Assembly: GCA_947565635.1 (NCBI GenBank)
Contig: CANOGU010000001.1
Coordinates: forward strand, 124,001 to 188,000
Length of the DNA stretch: 64,000 bases
Direction of reading: 5' to 3'
From: an uncultured Lactobacillus sp.
GTDB lineage: Bacteria > Bacillota > Bacilli > Lactobacillales > Lactobacillaceae
This document shows positions 40,619 through 50,424 of this stretch, piece by piece. The stretch's first letter is position 1, and every line of letters starts with the position of its first letter. The position numbers were made by a program, and so were the translations under genes. The notes under the pieces were generated by a model. The model had not been told where the DNA came from and did no database searches. It saw nothing but the letters and a program-made list of their open reading frames with translations.

Positions 40619-41552
40619 AGAAGAAAAACTATCTGCCAATACAGTTATCGCTGATACACTAGACAAAGCAACTAAAGTTGATCCTAATTTGTTAGTTGTA
40701 ACCTGTGACTCACGTGGCTCTGCAGGGTTAGTTAATTTTACTAATGCTCATCCCGATCGCACTGTTGAAATGGGAATTGCTGAACAAAATGCAGTTACAG
40801 TTGCTGCAGGTATGGCTCATGCCGGAAAGCATCCCTTTGTTTTCTCACCAGCGGCTTTCCTAGCAATGAGATCAATTGAACAAGTCAAAGTGGATGTTGC
40901 ATTTAACCAAACTAATGTTAAATTAATTGGTATTTCTGGTGGCAACTCCTACACTTGGCTCGGAACAACATATCATTCTTTAAATGATGTAGCTATTACT
41001 CGTGCTATTCCTAATCTTGAAGTCTATCAACCATGTGATCAATATCAGACTAGAGCACTTTTCAATTATCTGCTTACCTCACCTCGTCCAGCTTACGTTC
41101 GGATCGGTAAAAGAAAACTTGATAATGTTTATCACGAAGATTTTAAGTTTGAACCTGGAAAAGCAAAAATTATTCGCAAAGGAAAAGATGTTTGTCTAAT
41201 TTCTGTTGGTGAAATGCTTTATTTCACTCTCCAAGCTGCTGAAAAATTAGCAAAAAATGGTATTGATGCTGAAGTTGTTGATTTAGCATCAATTAAACCT
41301 TTGGATGCTGAAATGCTTGATAAACTAGCACAGGAATTTAATCAGATAGTTACTGTTGAAGAACATGATCTAATCAATGGAATCGGTAGTGCTGTAGCAG
41401 TTGAAGTAGCTAAATTTGGACATGCTAAATTAACAATTTTAGGATTTCCTGATGAACCAGCTATTCAAGGAACACAAGATGAGGTCTTCCACTATTATGG
41501 CTTGGATAGTGCAGGTATTGAAAAAGCAGTTGAAGACCTCCTCACGCATTGA
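40611..41552 (+). CDS. aptB: Transketolase C-terminal subunit (putative apulose-4-phosphate transketolase B)
   Basis: Pyrimidine-binding and C-terminal half of the split transketolase, 313 residues. VEMGIAEQNAVTVAAGMAHA near 51-70 has the Glu that activates thiamine diphosphate. KLIGISGGNSYTWLGTTYHS and ALFNYLLTSPRPAYVRIGK follow. The C-terminal domain (about 185-310) has GKDVCLISVGEMLYFTLQAA. CTGGAGGGACTTAACA precedes the ATG inside the end of the first subunit gene, so expression is coupled. It needs that subunit for activity. Followed 10 bases later by the FGGY kinase gene. Confidence 0.85.
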   Translation: MTKEEKLSANTVIADTLDKATKVDPNLLVVTCDSRGSAGLVNFTNAHPDRTVEMGIAEQNAVTVAAGMAHAGKHPFVFSPAAFLAMRSIEQVKVDVAFNQTNVKLIGISGGNSYTWLGTTYHSLNDVAITRAIPNLEVYQPCDQYQTRALFNYLLTSPRPAYVRIGKRKLDNVYHEDFKFEPGKAKIIRKGKDVCLISVGEMLYFTLQAAEKLAKNGIDAEVVDLASIKPLDAEMLDKLAQEFNQIVTVEEHDLINGIGSAVAVEVAKFGHAKLTILGFPDEPAIQGTQDEVFHYYGLDSAGIEKAVEDLLTH

Positions 41553-41562
41553 GGCATTTCTT

Positions 41563-43014
41563 ATGACTGAAAAATATATTTTAGCAATTGATCAAAGCAC
41601 CCAAGGAACTAAGGTACTTCTAATCAATCATCAGAATCAAATTTTCTTCAAGGCTTCCCTTTCCCACCAACAGCTCATTAATGAAAATGGCTGGGTGAGT
41701 CATAATTTAAATGAAATAAAAAATAATCTAAAACAGCTATTTAAGCAGATTCTTGAAAAAGTTGATTCTAGACAACTTGAAGCCGTCGCTATTACCAACC
41801 AACGTGAATCGGCAGCTGCCTGGTCTCGAAGAACTGGTGAACCGCTTTGCTATACTATTGTTTGGCAAGATAATCGCTCAGAACAATTAATCAATCAAAT
41901 TACATATCCAGAATTAGCTAGAAAAGTAAAAAACAAAACTGGTTTAGCTCTTTCTCCATATTTTACTGGAGCCAAATGGGGTTGGATGCTTTTAAATGAA
42001 CCCAGAGTGATTCAAGCACATGCTAACAATGACCTCTGCTTAGGAACAATAGACTCTTGGCTAGTTTATCAACTCACTAATGGCGAATCTTTTAAGACTG
42101 AAGTTTCTAATGCTTGTCGAACTGAGCTAATGAATATAAAAACTGGAACATGGGATCAGGATTTAGGTGAAATTTTTGGTATTGATCTCAATGATCTTCC
42201 TAAAATTGTTGATTCAAATGCTAATTTTGGTGAAACTAATTTATTTGGTCTCATTCCTCATAAAATTCCTATTCTTAGCGTTTTAGGTGATTCTCAAGCT
42301 GCCTTATTTGCTCATGGGTGTTTTAATCCTGGTGACTTTAAAGTTACGTTTGGAACTGGTTCTTCTGTGATGTTAAATATAGGTAATAATTTACCAAAAA
42401 ATATTAATAATCAGCTTAATACATCTCTTGCCTGGTCAATTAATGGTAAAAAATCTTACGTTCTTGAAGGAAATATTAATTATGCAGGAGCTTGCGTTAC
42501 ATGGTTAAAAGACAAGCTACATTTAATTCACGATCCGTCTGATACTACTATGCTGGCCCTAACCGCTAATCCAAATGATCATACTATTTTAATTCCGGCT
42601 TTTGCTGGACTTGGCGCTCCTTATTGGCTCCCTAATATGAAAGCTGCATTTGTTAATATGACAGCTACCACTGGTAAAAAAGAATTAGTACGTGCCACTC
42701 TAAATTCATTAGTTTATCAAATCAATGATATTCTACAGGCCTTTCATCACTTTTCTTCTCAAGTGAACAGTGAAATTCATGCTGATGGTGGAATGATACA
42801 AAATAAATATTTAATGCAATATTTAAGTAATATCACTCAAAAAAATGTAAAGATTGCTGAAGTCGCTGAGTTAAGTGCTCTGGGAACTGCGATGAATTCA
42901 ATGCAACAATTTGATGGGATGCATTATTCTAAAACTTATATTCCTCGAATGGACAAACATGCAGCAAATAAGTATTCAAGTGAATGGTCTTCTTGGATAA
43001 AAAAATTATCATAA
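41563..43014 (+). CDS. FGGY family sugar kinase, putative D-apulose kinase
   Basis: Cytosolic kinase of 483 residues. The N-terminal ATPase motif ILAIDQSTQGTKVLLI lies at 5-20, AVAITNQRESAAAWSRRTGE near 82-101, IVWQDNRSEQL near 107, GTIDSWLVYQLT near 160, and the C-terminal FGGY part GDSQAALFAHGCF..GTGSSVML and FAGLGAPYWLPNMKAAF. Its closest general look is glycerol kinase/xylulokinase. ATG 41563 has GAGG overlapping the previous stop; an upstream in-frame start at 41452 lies inside the transketolase gene. As last gene of the transketolase unit it most likely phosphorylates the ketose that the transketolase cleaves. The apulose assignment is inferred; glycerol or another polyol is the main alternative. 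Confidence 0.8.
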   Translation: MTEKYILAIDQSTQGTKVLLINHQNQIFFKASLSHQQLINENGWVSHNLNEIKNNLKQLFKQILEKVDSRQLEAVAITNQRESAAAWSRRTGEPLCYTIVWQDNRSEQLINQITYPELARKVKNKTGLALSPYFTGAKWGWMLLNEPRVIQAHANNDLCLGTIDSWLVYQLTNGESFKTEVSNACRTELMNIKTGTWDQDLGEIFGIDLNDLPKIVDSNANFGETNLFGLIPHKIPILSVLGDSQAALFAHGCFNPGDFKVTFGTGSSVMLNIGNNLPKNINNQLNTSLAWSINGKKSYVLEGNINYAGACVTWLKDKLHLIHDPSDTTMLALTANPNDHTILIPAFAGLGAPYWLPNMKAAFVNMTATTGKKELVRATLNSLVYQINDILQAFHHFSSQVNSEIHADGGMIQNKYLMQYLSNITQKNVKIAEVAELSALGTAMNSMQQFDGMHYSKTYIPRMDKHAANKYSSEWSSWIKKLS

Positions 43015-43067
43015 TAAAAAACCTAGAACTTTCACATAATTGTGTCAGTACTAGGTTTTTTATTATT
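43013..43067. terminator. Bidirectional terminator between kinase and pepO
   Basis: AATAAAAAACCTAG and CTAGGTTTTTTATT form the stem between convergent genes; it overlaps the kinase stop and the pepO stop. Confidence 0.85.
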
Positions 43068-45000
43068 ACCAAATAGTAATTCTATCTTCAGGATCTAGCC
43101 ACATTCCATCTTCTGGAGTTACATTATAAGCTTCGTAAAACTCATCTTGATTTTGAACAGGAATATTAACTCTTGTTGGTTGCGGTGCATGTACGTCTGA
43201 TTGAACTTCTGCTGTAATTGATTCTGGACGTTGTTTTTGCATCCAGCTCTTCGCATAAGTTTCAAAGAGATCTTTCATCTCCCCGCCTTCTGCTTTATTA
43301 GCAGCAATTGCACAAGAAAGACCACTTAAATCGGCAATGTTTTCAGAAACAACTTGCTTACCATTTAACTTAGCTGGTCCATACTGTAAGCCATCGAAAA
43401 TATCGGCAACGGCCTTAGTACGTTTATTGAACTCAGCAAAGTCTTCTTTAGTCCACCAGTTCTTCATATTACCCTTTTCATCAAACTGAGCTCCATTATT
43501 ATCAAAAGCATGAGAAACTTCATGACCAATGGTTGCGCCGATTCCGCCATAGTTAGCTGCACGAGATTGTTTTGCATCATAAAATGGCGCTTGCAAAATT
43601 CCAGCTGGGAAAGTTAAATCATTCTTTTGTGGGTCATAGCAAGCATTGTTTAGATTACCGGGCATTGCCCAAACGCTTCGATCAGGAACTTGATTTAGCT
43701 TTTGCAAGTTGTCTTTAATCTTTTCTTGATTAATAAGAGCTTGATTCTCATATAGACTCTTATTTAGATCAACTACTAGTCGGTCAAAAACGGCCTGATT
43801 CTTTTCTGGATAACCAATTTTGAGTTTTAAGGCTTGCAATTTAACAATAGCTTGTTTCTTAGTTGATTCGGAAAGCCAGTCATTATCTTGAATTCTTTCT
43901 TCATAGACCTTCAACATATTCTTAATCATGCTAATTACATCATTTTTAGCATCATCGCCAAAATAAGCTTTACCGTAATAAATCCCAACAACTTCATCAA
44001 AAGCCGCATTTGCTAAACGATATGCATGCTTATCTTGTGCTGGCATTTCAGGCACCCCATAAACAGCTTGTCTAAATGGAAAAGCTGCTTCTCTAAAGTC
44101 TTGAGATAAGTAATTAGCTCCCCCATTAATAAACTTAACAATCATCCAGCTCTTGATTTCGTCAAATTCACTATTATTTAAAAATTCATTGATATGATCA
44201 AAATAACGTGGCTCTGCTTCAATTACTTGATCAGGTAATTCAGGTAAAAGCTGTTTTAAGAAAGCATTGATGTCGAAATTTTCAAATTTAGCTTCAAAAT
44301 CTGCCAATTTAACTGGATTATAGACAGCTGCATAGTCAGCCCATTCTTCAGTCGACTTTAAAACTTTGGCAAGTTTTTTATCAAATTCAATACCCTTACT
44401 TGCCCAAGTCTTTGCTTGTTCTTCCTCTACTCCAGCCATTACAAGTAACTTAACTGTTTGCTTTTCCAAAGTAGAAAGCAATTTTTCAGCATCATCACTT
44501 TGATATGCAGTAGTATCTGGCAAAAATGTACCTGGTCCTTCTGCATATAAGGCATTATGATCAGTATCCTTCATATCTTCCATTACAAAAATATTGAATG
44601 GTAAGTCATATCCTTTTGCAAACAAGTCAGCAGCTTGTTTATTAAATTCTTCAAAACTACTCAAAGAAGTTAATTTTTCTAAATCAGCTTTGATTGGCTC
44701 TGCCTGTTCTTTATTTCTTTTATCAAAATCAATTGCTAATTTATAAAGATTAATTGCTTTTGCAAAATTAGGTATAGTAGGAATCTTCTTTTTCCCGTCA
44801 GCAAAATCCTTCATCAATTGATCTTCAATCCGCATATCTAAAATCAAGTTAATTCCGGTTGAAGTTCTGTCAGCTGGAATTTTTGCTTTTGAAAGCCATT
44901 CTGAGTTAACTGCCAAGTAAAGATTATCTTGTGGTCTAGTATTAATATCAGGCTTAGTTAAATCACCTGCACCACCGCGAACGCTAAAGTATTTTCTCAT
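43066..45000 (-). CDS. pepO: Neutral endopeptidase PepO (M13/neprilysin family)
   Basis: Cytosolic zinc endopeptidase of 644 residues that cuts oligopeptides in amino-acid supply from casein or other peptides. The zinc motif HEVSH is at 493-497, with the third ligand Glu553 in SENIADLSG. The N-terminal DLTKPDINTRPQDNLYLAVN and NEWLSKAKIPADRT-like region match lactobacillar PepO. Unlike mammalian neprilysin it has no membrane anchor. It is monocistronic. Confidence 0.95.
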   Translation of the reverse strand: MRKYFSVRGGAGDLTKPDINTRPQDNLYLAVNSEWLSKAKIPADRTSTGINLILDMRIEDQLMKDFADGKKKIPTIPNFAKAINLYKLAIDFDKRNKEQAEPIKADLEKLTSLSSFEEFNKQAADLFAKGYDLPFNIFVMEDMKDTDHNALYAEGPGTFLPDTTAYQSDDAEKLLSTLEKQTVKLLVMAGVEEEQAKTWASKGIEFDKKLAKVLKSTEEWADYAAVYNPVKLADFEAKFENFDINAFLKQLLPELPDQVIEAEPRYFDHINEFLNNSEFDEIKSWMIVKFINGGANYLSQDFREAAFPFRQAVYGVPEMPAQDKHAYRLANAAFDEVVGIYYGKAYFGDDAKNDVISMIKNMLKVYEERIQDNDWLSESTKKQAIVKLQALKLKIGYPEKNQAVFDRLVVDLNKSLYENQALINQEKIKDNLQKLNQVPDRSVWAMPGNLNNACYDPQKNDLTFPAGILQAPFYDAKQSRAANYGGIGATIGHEVSHAFDNNGAQFDEKGNMKNWWTKEDFAEFNKRTKAVADIFDGLQYGPAKLNGKQVVSENIADLSGLSCAIAANKAEGGEMKDLFETYAKSWMQKQRPESITAEVQSDVHAPQPTRVNIPVQNQDEFYEAYNVTPEDGMWLDPEDRITIW

Positions 45001-45073
45001 TTAATTACCTTCCATTTAATCGTAATATTAATTAAATGATATCATGATTAAATTAAATTTAAAATATCGTCCT

Positions 45074-45112
45074 AAAATAAACCGTACGTATCTCTCCGTA
45101 CGGTTTATTTTT
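45074..45112. terminator. Terminator after the ABC permease gene
   Basis: AAATAAACCGTACG and CGTACGGTTTATTT form a strong hairpin with A/T runs on both sides, adjoining the stop at 45112. Confidence 0.82.
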
Positions 45113-47682
45113 TAATCTACTGATTTCAATGCTTCTAGCATATTAACTTCTTTAATCTTACGATTTACGAAAATTGCCATAATACCTGTAATGACTAAGG
45201 GAATTAAAGCTGACAATAAATAATTACTAAACAAAATTCCAGGTCTAAACATTGCATTTAGGGGAGCTAAATTGTCAATAATAAAGCCGTGTAGCCAATT
45301 ACCAACTAAAAATCCAATTAAAATACCAAAAATTGATAAAATAATCGTCTCTCGATAAATATATAAGCTGGCCTCATTATTGTAAAAACCTAATACTTTT
45401 AAGGTTGCAATTTCTCTCATTCGCTCTTCTAAATTGGTTGTCGTTAAAGTAAAAATCACCACCACTGCTAATAGTGCAGCTAGCCCAATCAATAGAAATA
45501 TTACTTTATTCATACTTTGGATCAAACTATCGATAATTTGTTGATTATTAGTATTTAAATTAATTGCACTAACTGCTCCAGTTTTCATCAAAGAATTCGC
45601 AAAGGAATTAGTTTGTTTTTTATTATTTAACTCAATTAATTGGGCATTTGAATTTACTTTTTTATTAAAGTACTTTTGATAAACATTCGAATTCATTAGG
45701 ACATAGTGTCCCATATACATTTCACAGATATTACTAATAGGTAATTCTACTTTTTTGCCATTAGTAGTTACTAAACTTAACTCATCCCCAATACTTAAAT
45801 TCAGTAACTTAGCCAATTTTTCTGAAATAACTATTCCCCGACTATTTAAGTTGATTTTTTGACCAGAGGATCTATTTCTCAAACTAATATATTTGCTAAT
45901 CTCACTACTCTTTTCTGGAACAATTATCGAAAGATCCTGATTAGTACCGGCAATTTTTTTCGAGACATTTTCAAAATATACCGGCAAATATTTATTTACC
46001 TGACTAGAGGAAAGCTTTTGATTTAATTTAGTGCTTTGTTCGCTAGACAGAGAATTTTTATCAATCGCAATTAGATCATACTTAATAATCTCACTGTATT
46101 GTTTTTGTCCAATACGCGCTAGTGAATCACGAATCCCAGATCCCATCATTAATAGGCCAGTGCATCCCGCAATACCTAGAATAGTCATAATCATTTTTAC
46201 TTTATAGCGAAAAATATTTCTCAAAGTAACTTTATAATTAAAACTTAAATGTTGCCAAAAAGGTTTAATTTTTTCTAGTAAAATCCGCGAACCATTTTTC
46301 GGCGGCTTAGGTAACAATAATTCACTTGTCTTTGCCCGCAAAACAATAAACAATTGAATTACCGCAGCCCCCGTAGTACAGAGAATAGAAATTAAGAAGG
46401 TTAAGAATAAGTATTTCCATGAAAAACCGCTCTGAAAATTTGTTAATGTCAGGTTTGCTGTATAGGCATTAAAAATTATTCGTGGCAGAATCCAGTACCC
46501 ACCTATTGCTCCAATGAATACACCTGTTAAAGCAGCAGTTAAGCTGTAGATAACAAATTTTAGACTTGTATCTAATTTACTGTAACCCAAGGCTCTTAAG
46601 ACACCAATATTTTGTCGTTCTTCATCAATAAAACGAGTCATCGTTGAAAAACTCACTAAAGCTGCTACTGCAAATAGAAAGACTGGAAATATATTAGTGA
46701 TTAATTCAATTTTTTCTGAATTAGACTGATAAGTATCGTATCCTGAATCATTTTTACGATCATTAACATAATATGAAATGCTGCCTAACTGCTTAATTTC
46801 TTGCTCCTGTTCATTCAGTTTCTTTTGCTGCTTTTCTAATTTTTCTTTTTCCTTAGTTATCTCTAAGCCATTATTTTCAGCTAACTGAATCTGCTTTTTA
46901 GCCTGCTTAATTTGTTTCTGGGCGTCCTTAAAATTATTATCAACTTCTGTTTTTTTCAACTTACTATTCTGCGCCAAAGAATTAGTAAGTCTTTCTTTTT
47001 TATTATCGATAAATTTTTGATAAGTACTAGAATACGGATCTAGCTTTTTAGTTTTATTGAATCGAATTCGGGCAATACTATAACTTTGAGCCTTAAAGGC
47101 ACTTTTCTTAACTATAGCAACTCCAGAAAGTTGACCAGTTCCAACATTAGTCTGCCCAAGATTACTTTTATCGGTATATTCACTTGGCCGTATAAAGCCA
47201 ACAATTTTAAACCTACTATTTTTTAGATTAGAATGTTCATTTAAAGTAATCCATTCCCCGATATGATATTTATTTCTAAGTAAATAACTAAGGACAATTT
47301 GATTATCTTTCTTCGGAAAGTTTCCACTAATTAATTGACTAGTAGAAATATTTTTACTCTCTGATAAAACACGCAGACTAGTCTTTGAATTATTGATAGT
47401 TGTATCCTGTAAATATCCAAAGTCAATAGTAGCTTTTTTTGCCTGGTTCTTAATAGTTTGTGTATCGTTTTTATCTAACCCATAGTTTGAGCTAACTGTT
47501 AAATCTGCTAAATTTACATCTTGATAATAAGTCTGAGCAGTATTTCTCATATCTGGACCAGCCATTTTTAGTCCAATAAAAGCAAAAGCACTAACTGCCA
47601 TTAGCAGTAGAATTCCGATGAAGCGGCCCCATGAATGATTAAGCGAGCTGAGAGCATCCTTCCATAAAATTCTTCTGTTCAT
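45112..47682 (-). CDS. FtsX-type ABC transporter permease
   Basis: Membrane protein of 856 residues. One N-terminal helix (about 17-37, FIGILLLMAVSAFAFIGLKM) is followed by a large outside domain containing a Lys/Glu/Gln-rich coiled coil near 250-295. Then come two FtsX-like membrane blocks (about 330-450 and 720-845) separated by a second outside domain. FTLTTTNLEERMREIATLKV and FSTMTRFIDEERQNIGVLRA are the typical cytoplasmic coupling motifs of MacB/LolC-like permeases. ATG 47682 has AGGTG at good distance; GTG 47691 abuts the ATPase stop. Works with the ATPase encoded just upstream. Such pairs act as mechanotransmitters or in peptide resistance; the role here is unknown. Confidence 0.87.
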   Translation of the reverse strand: MNRRILWKDALSSLNHSWGRFIGILLLMAVSAFAFIGLKMAGPDMRNTAQTYYQDVNLADLTVSSNYGLDKNDTQTIKNQAKKATIDFGYLQDTTINNSKTSLRVLSESKNISTSQLISGNFPKKDNQIVLSYLLRNKYHIGEWITLNEHSNLKNSRFKIVGFIRPSEYTDKSNLGQTNVGTGQLSGVAIVKKSAFKAQSYSIARIRFNKTKKLDPYSSTYQKFIDNKKERLTNSLAQNSKLKKTEVDNNFKDAQKQIKQAKKQIQLAENNGLEITKEKEKLEKQQKKLNEQEQEIKQLGSISYYVNDRKNDSGYDTYQSNSEKIELITNIFPVFLFAVAALVSFSTMTRFIDEERQNIGVLRALGYSKLDTSLKFVIYSLTAALTGVFIGAIGGYWILPRIIFNAYTANLTLTNFQSGFSWKYLFLTFLISILCTTGAAVIQLFIVLRAKTSELLLPKPPKNGSRILLEKIKPFWQHLSFNYKVTLRNIFRYKVKMIMTILGIAGCTGLLMMGSGIRDSLARIGQKQYSEIIKYDLIAIDKNSLSSEQSTKLNQKLSSSQVNKYLPVYFENVSKKIAGTNQDLSIIVPEKSSEISKYISLRNRSSGQKINLNSRGIVISEKLAKLLNLSIGDELSLVTTNGKKVELPISNICEMYMGHYVLMNSNVYQKYFNKKVNSNAQLIELNNKKQTNSFANSLMKTGAVSAINLNTNNQQIIDSLIQSMNKVIFLLIGLAALLAVVVIFTLTTTNLEERMREIATLKVLGFYNNEASLYIYRETIILSIFGILIGFLVGNWLHGFIIDNLAPLNAMFRPGILFSNYLLSALIPLVITGIMAIFVNRKIKEVNMLEALKSVD

Positions 47683-47691
47683 CTCACTCAC

Positions 47692-48393
47692 CTACCATTC
47701 AATTTGGGCAATATCTTGCGGAGAAGAATTATTTTCAATTTGCTTTACTTTTCCATCTTGAATCCTAATTACTTTATCAGCAATTGGAGCTAAAGCTGCA
47801 TTATGAGTAACAATAACCACAGTAGAATTTTTCTTTAAACTTCGATCTTGTAAAATCTTCAGTACTTTTTTACCGGTCTGATAGTCTAAAGCCCCCGTTG
47901 GTTCATCGCAAAGTAATAGCGATGGATTTTTAGCAATGGCACGGGCTATTGCTACTCTTTGCTGCTCACCACCAGATAATTGGGACGGAAAATTGTTAAT
48001 CCGCTTTTCAAGTCCCACTTCTTTCAAAGCACCTTCGGCATCAATTGGATTAGTAACCAATTCATTTGCAAGTTCAACATTTTCTTTCACTGTTAAGTTA
48101 GGAATTAAGTTATAAAATTGAAAGACAAATCCAATTTCATTTCTACGATACTTAGTTAATTCCTTAGCCGAATATTTAGCAATGTTATTACCATTAATAA
48201 TAACTTCACCTTCAGTAACGTTTTCCATTCCGCCTAAGATATTTAATAATGTTGATTTCCCTGCTCCGGATGAACCTAAAATAATTACTAGCTCACCTTG
48301 CTTAATATCAAAACTAATATTCTTATTTGCCCAGACGACTGTACTACCTGAACCATATTTTTTCGAGCAATTCTTCAATTCAATAAAAGCCAT
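47692..48393 (-). CDS. ABC transporter ATP-binding protein, MacB/LolD type
   Basis: ATPase of 233 residues. Walker [10 protein letters not shown] near 40-48, the Q-loop region [20 protein letters not shown], the signature [20 protein letters not shown] and Walker [13 protein letters not shown] are all present, as is the switch His in [22 protein letters not shown] and DEPTGALD are typical of the LolD/MacB/SalX subgroup, which pairs with FtsX-like permeases. The permease gene starts within 10 bases of its stop. No two-component system lies beside them. Confidence 0.9.
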   Translation of the reverse strand: MAFIELKNCSKKYGSGSTVVWANKNISFDIKQGELVIILGSSGAGKSTLLNILGGMENVTEGEVIINGNNIAKYSAKELTKYRRNEIGFVFQFYNLIPNLTVKENVELANELVTNPIDAEGALKEVGLEKRINNFPSQLSGGEQQRVAIARAIAKNPSLLLCDEPTGALDYQTGKKVLKILQDRSLKKNSTVVIVTHNAALAPIADKVIRIQDGKVKQIENNSSPQDIAQIEW

Positions 48394-48459
48394 TTTTTCA
48401 TCCCCTATGTTTAATCTCTTCTAAGTATATTTTATGAAAAATTGACTATTTATATTAAT

Positions 48460-48496
48460 AAAAAGCACCTTCTTCAATGAAAAAAGGTGCTTTTAA
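48460..48496 (-). terminator. Terminator after the AlkD-like gene
   Basis: AAAAGCACCTT and AAGGTGCTTTT pair, with TTTTTATT following on the minus strand, 13 bases past the stop at 48509. Confidence 0.82.
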
Positions 48497-48508
48497 TATA
48501 AAAAATTA

Positions 48509-49177
48509 TTATAGATATTTGCTTCCCTCTTTAATCGAAAGAGGTGCCATATCAGAAACATGGTTTTCAATAAATTCTCTTACCCACTCAGGATTAGTCT
48601 TAGAATAATCACGTAATGCCCAACCAATTGCCTTATTAATAAAAAATTCCGAACTATTTAAGTTATTTTCTAGAATCTTTTCTAATAATTCAATATTCAT
48701 CTTATCTTTACGTAAAAGTTGGTGCTCTATTGCTACCCTTCTTACCCAAAAATCATTATCTTTTGACCAGGTTAGCATTAAGTCATTTACTTTTTCATCC
48801 CTTAAGCCGATTTTACCAATTGGTTTTATCAAACTATCAATTGTATCCCACCATTGCTTTGATTTTATATAATTAAAAATCTGATCAATATCTTCAAAGG
48901 TTAAATACTTTTCTAATGAAATTAAATAGTCACAAACAAAATATTGGGCCTCTCGATGCGAATCAGACCAAGCTTGGTCAAGAAGCTTCCAATCAATTTT
49001 TTTATTTTTCTTCTCTGCTTTGATTAGATCATGGTAACTCTTGCGCCTTTCTGGCGATTTTAAACCGTAAAATTTAAATTTATTTCGTAAATACTTTTCC
49101 ATTTGTTTTGCTAAATCTGGATTACTGTTTTCAATTAAATTTTGTTTTAATTCTTGATACTTATCTATTTCTTTCAC
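48509..49177 (-). CDS. DNA alkylation repair protein, AlkD-like HEAT-repeat glycosylase
   Basis: All-helical protein of 222 residues of the AlkC/AlkD family, whose members excise alkylated bases (3-methyl and 7-methyl purines). Signs are the HEAT-like helix pairs, KFYGLKSPERRKSYHDLIKA near 36-55, KQWWDTIDSL near 110 and NDFWVRRVAIEHQLLRKDKM near 140-159. The WWDTID, WVRRVA and INKAIGWALRDYSKTNPEWV stretches hold the Trp, Asp and Arg of the DNA-binding cleft. GTG 49177 is preferred because AAGGA lies 7 bases upstream; the longer frame to 49234 would overlap the divergent gene. Confidence 0.85.
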   Translation of the reverse strand: MKEIDKYQELKQNLIENSNPDLAKQMEKYLRNKFKFYGLKSPERRKSYHDLIKAEKKNKKIDWKLLDQAWSDSHREAQYFVCDYLISLEKYLTFEDIDQIFNYIKSKQWWDTIDSLIKPIGKIGLRDEKVNDLMLTWSKDNDFWVRRVAIEHQLLRKDKMNIELLEKILENNLNSSEFFINKAIGWALRDYSKTNPEWVREFIENHVSDMAPLSIKEGSKYL

Positions 49178-49232
49178 TTCAGTTTCCTTACTTGTTAAAA
49201 TACATGTAGTAATTACTAGAGGGAGAATAATC

Positions 49233-50357
49233 ATGAAAATTTTAATTGTTATCGATGATTATTTCAATAAAAGCAATGGCATGTCAATCTCAACGCAGCG
49301 CTTTGTTCGCGAATTTAAAAAAATGGATCAAGATGTTCGTATCCTTTCTTCCATTGCAGGCGGAGAACCAGATTATCCTCTTCCAATAATGACCATCCCA
49401 GTTTTTAAAAATATTATTGCCAAAGAAGGTTTTCATTTTGCTAAACCTAAAAAAGAAATAATTAAAGAAGCTATTAGATGGGCAGATTTAGTCCACTTGG
49501 AAGACCCTTTCCCGGTTTGCTGGACTGCGGCTAAAATTGCCAAACAAATGAGAAAGCCAATTACAGGTACTTTTCATCTTTATCCTGAAAATCTGACTGC
49601 TTCAGTTCCAATTCTAGACCATGCTAGCATCAACTCTGCTTTTATGAGATTATTTCGTGATACTACTTTTAATTACTGTAGCTATTTACAATGTCCAACT
49701 TTGAAAGTTGAACAGCGTTTAAAAAAATATAACTTCAAATCCAAGTTAATAGTTATTTCTAATGGCATTAGTGACTATTATTTACAGAGTAATCAACGAA
49801 CAACAACGACTGATCCCTTTACAATACTTTCAATCGGCCGTTTTTCAAATGAAAAGGATCAAAAGACCTTAATTAAAGCTATCGGACGTAGTAAATACAA
49901 AGATAGAATCAAATTAATTTTAGCTGGGAAAGGGCCATTAAAGAATGAATATATCTCCCTTTGTCAACGACTAAAGATTAATGCTCAGCTTGACTTTTAT
50001 TCTAGAAATGACTTAAAACAGATCATGGATCAATCCAATATTGTTGTTCATTGTGCTAACGTGGAAGTTGAAGGGATGGCTTGCATGGAAGCTTTTGCGA
50101 CTGGGTGTGTACCCATAATTGCCCAAAGTCCTCTCTCTTCTACCAGTTCATATGCTTTAAGTCCTAACAATCTTTTTCCAGCTGGTAGCAGCGAAATTTT
50201 AGCTCAAAGAATTGATTATTGGATTAATCATCCTAAAGATTTAAAAATGATGAGTGCAAATTACCAAAATTATGCTAAATCTCTTACAGTTCAATTTTCT
50301 GCTAAAAAGCTCCTAACAATGATGAAAAACGCTCAAAAAAATTATCTTTCAAACTAA
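49233..50357 (+). CDS. Glycosyltransferase family 4 protein
   Basis: GT-B-fold retaining glycosyltransferase of 374 residues. The N-terminal domain starts MKILIVIDDYFNKSNGMSIS. The C-terminal donor domain has ISNGISDYYLQS, then FTILSIGRFSNEKDQKTLIK near 195-214 and ILAGKGPLKNEYISL. The GT4 E-x7-E region appears as NVEVEGMACMEAFATGCVPI. It resembles enzymes that make glycolipids such as glucosyl-diacylglycerol (lipoteichoic acid anchor), but the acceptor cannot be told. AGAGGGAGAATAATC precedes ATG 49233. Its only same-strand neighbour is ppc, 67 bases on. Confidence 0.87.
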   Translation: MKILIVIDDYFNKSNGMSISTQRFVREFKKMDQDVRILSSIAGGEPDYPLPIMTIPVFKNIIAKEGFHFAKPKKEIIKEAIRWADLVHLEDPFPVCWTAAKIAKQMRKPITGTFHLYPENLTASVPILDHASINSAFMRLFRDTTFNYCSYLQCPTLKVEQRLKKYNFKSKLIVISNGISDYYLQSNQRTTTTDPFTILSIGRFSNEKDQKTLIKAIGRSKYKDRIKLILAGKGPLKNEYISLCQRLKINAQLDFYSRNDLKQIMDQSNIVVHCANVEVEGMACMEAFATGCVPIIAQSPLSSTSSYALSPNNLFPAGSSEILAQRIDYWINHPKDLKMMSANYQNYAKSLTVQFSAKKLLTMMKNAQKNYLSN

Positions 50358-50424
50358 TATTCAAACATAAAAATATGTGTTATTCTTATGTTAAATCTTT
50401 CACAAAAAGGAGGAAACTTTTTTA

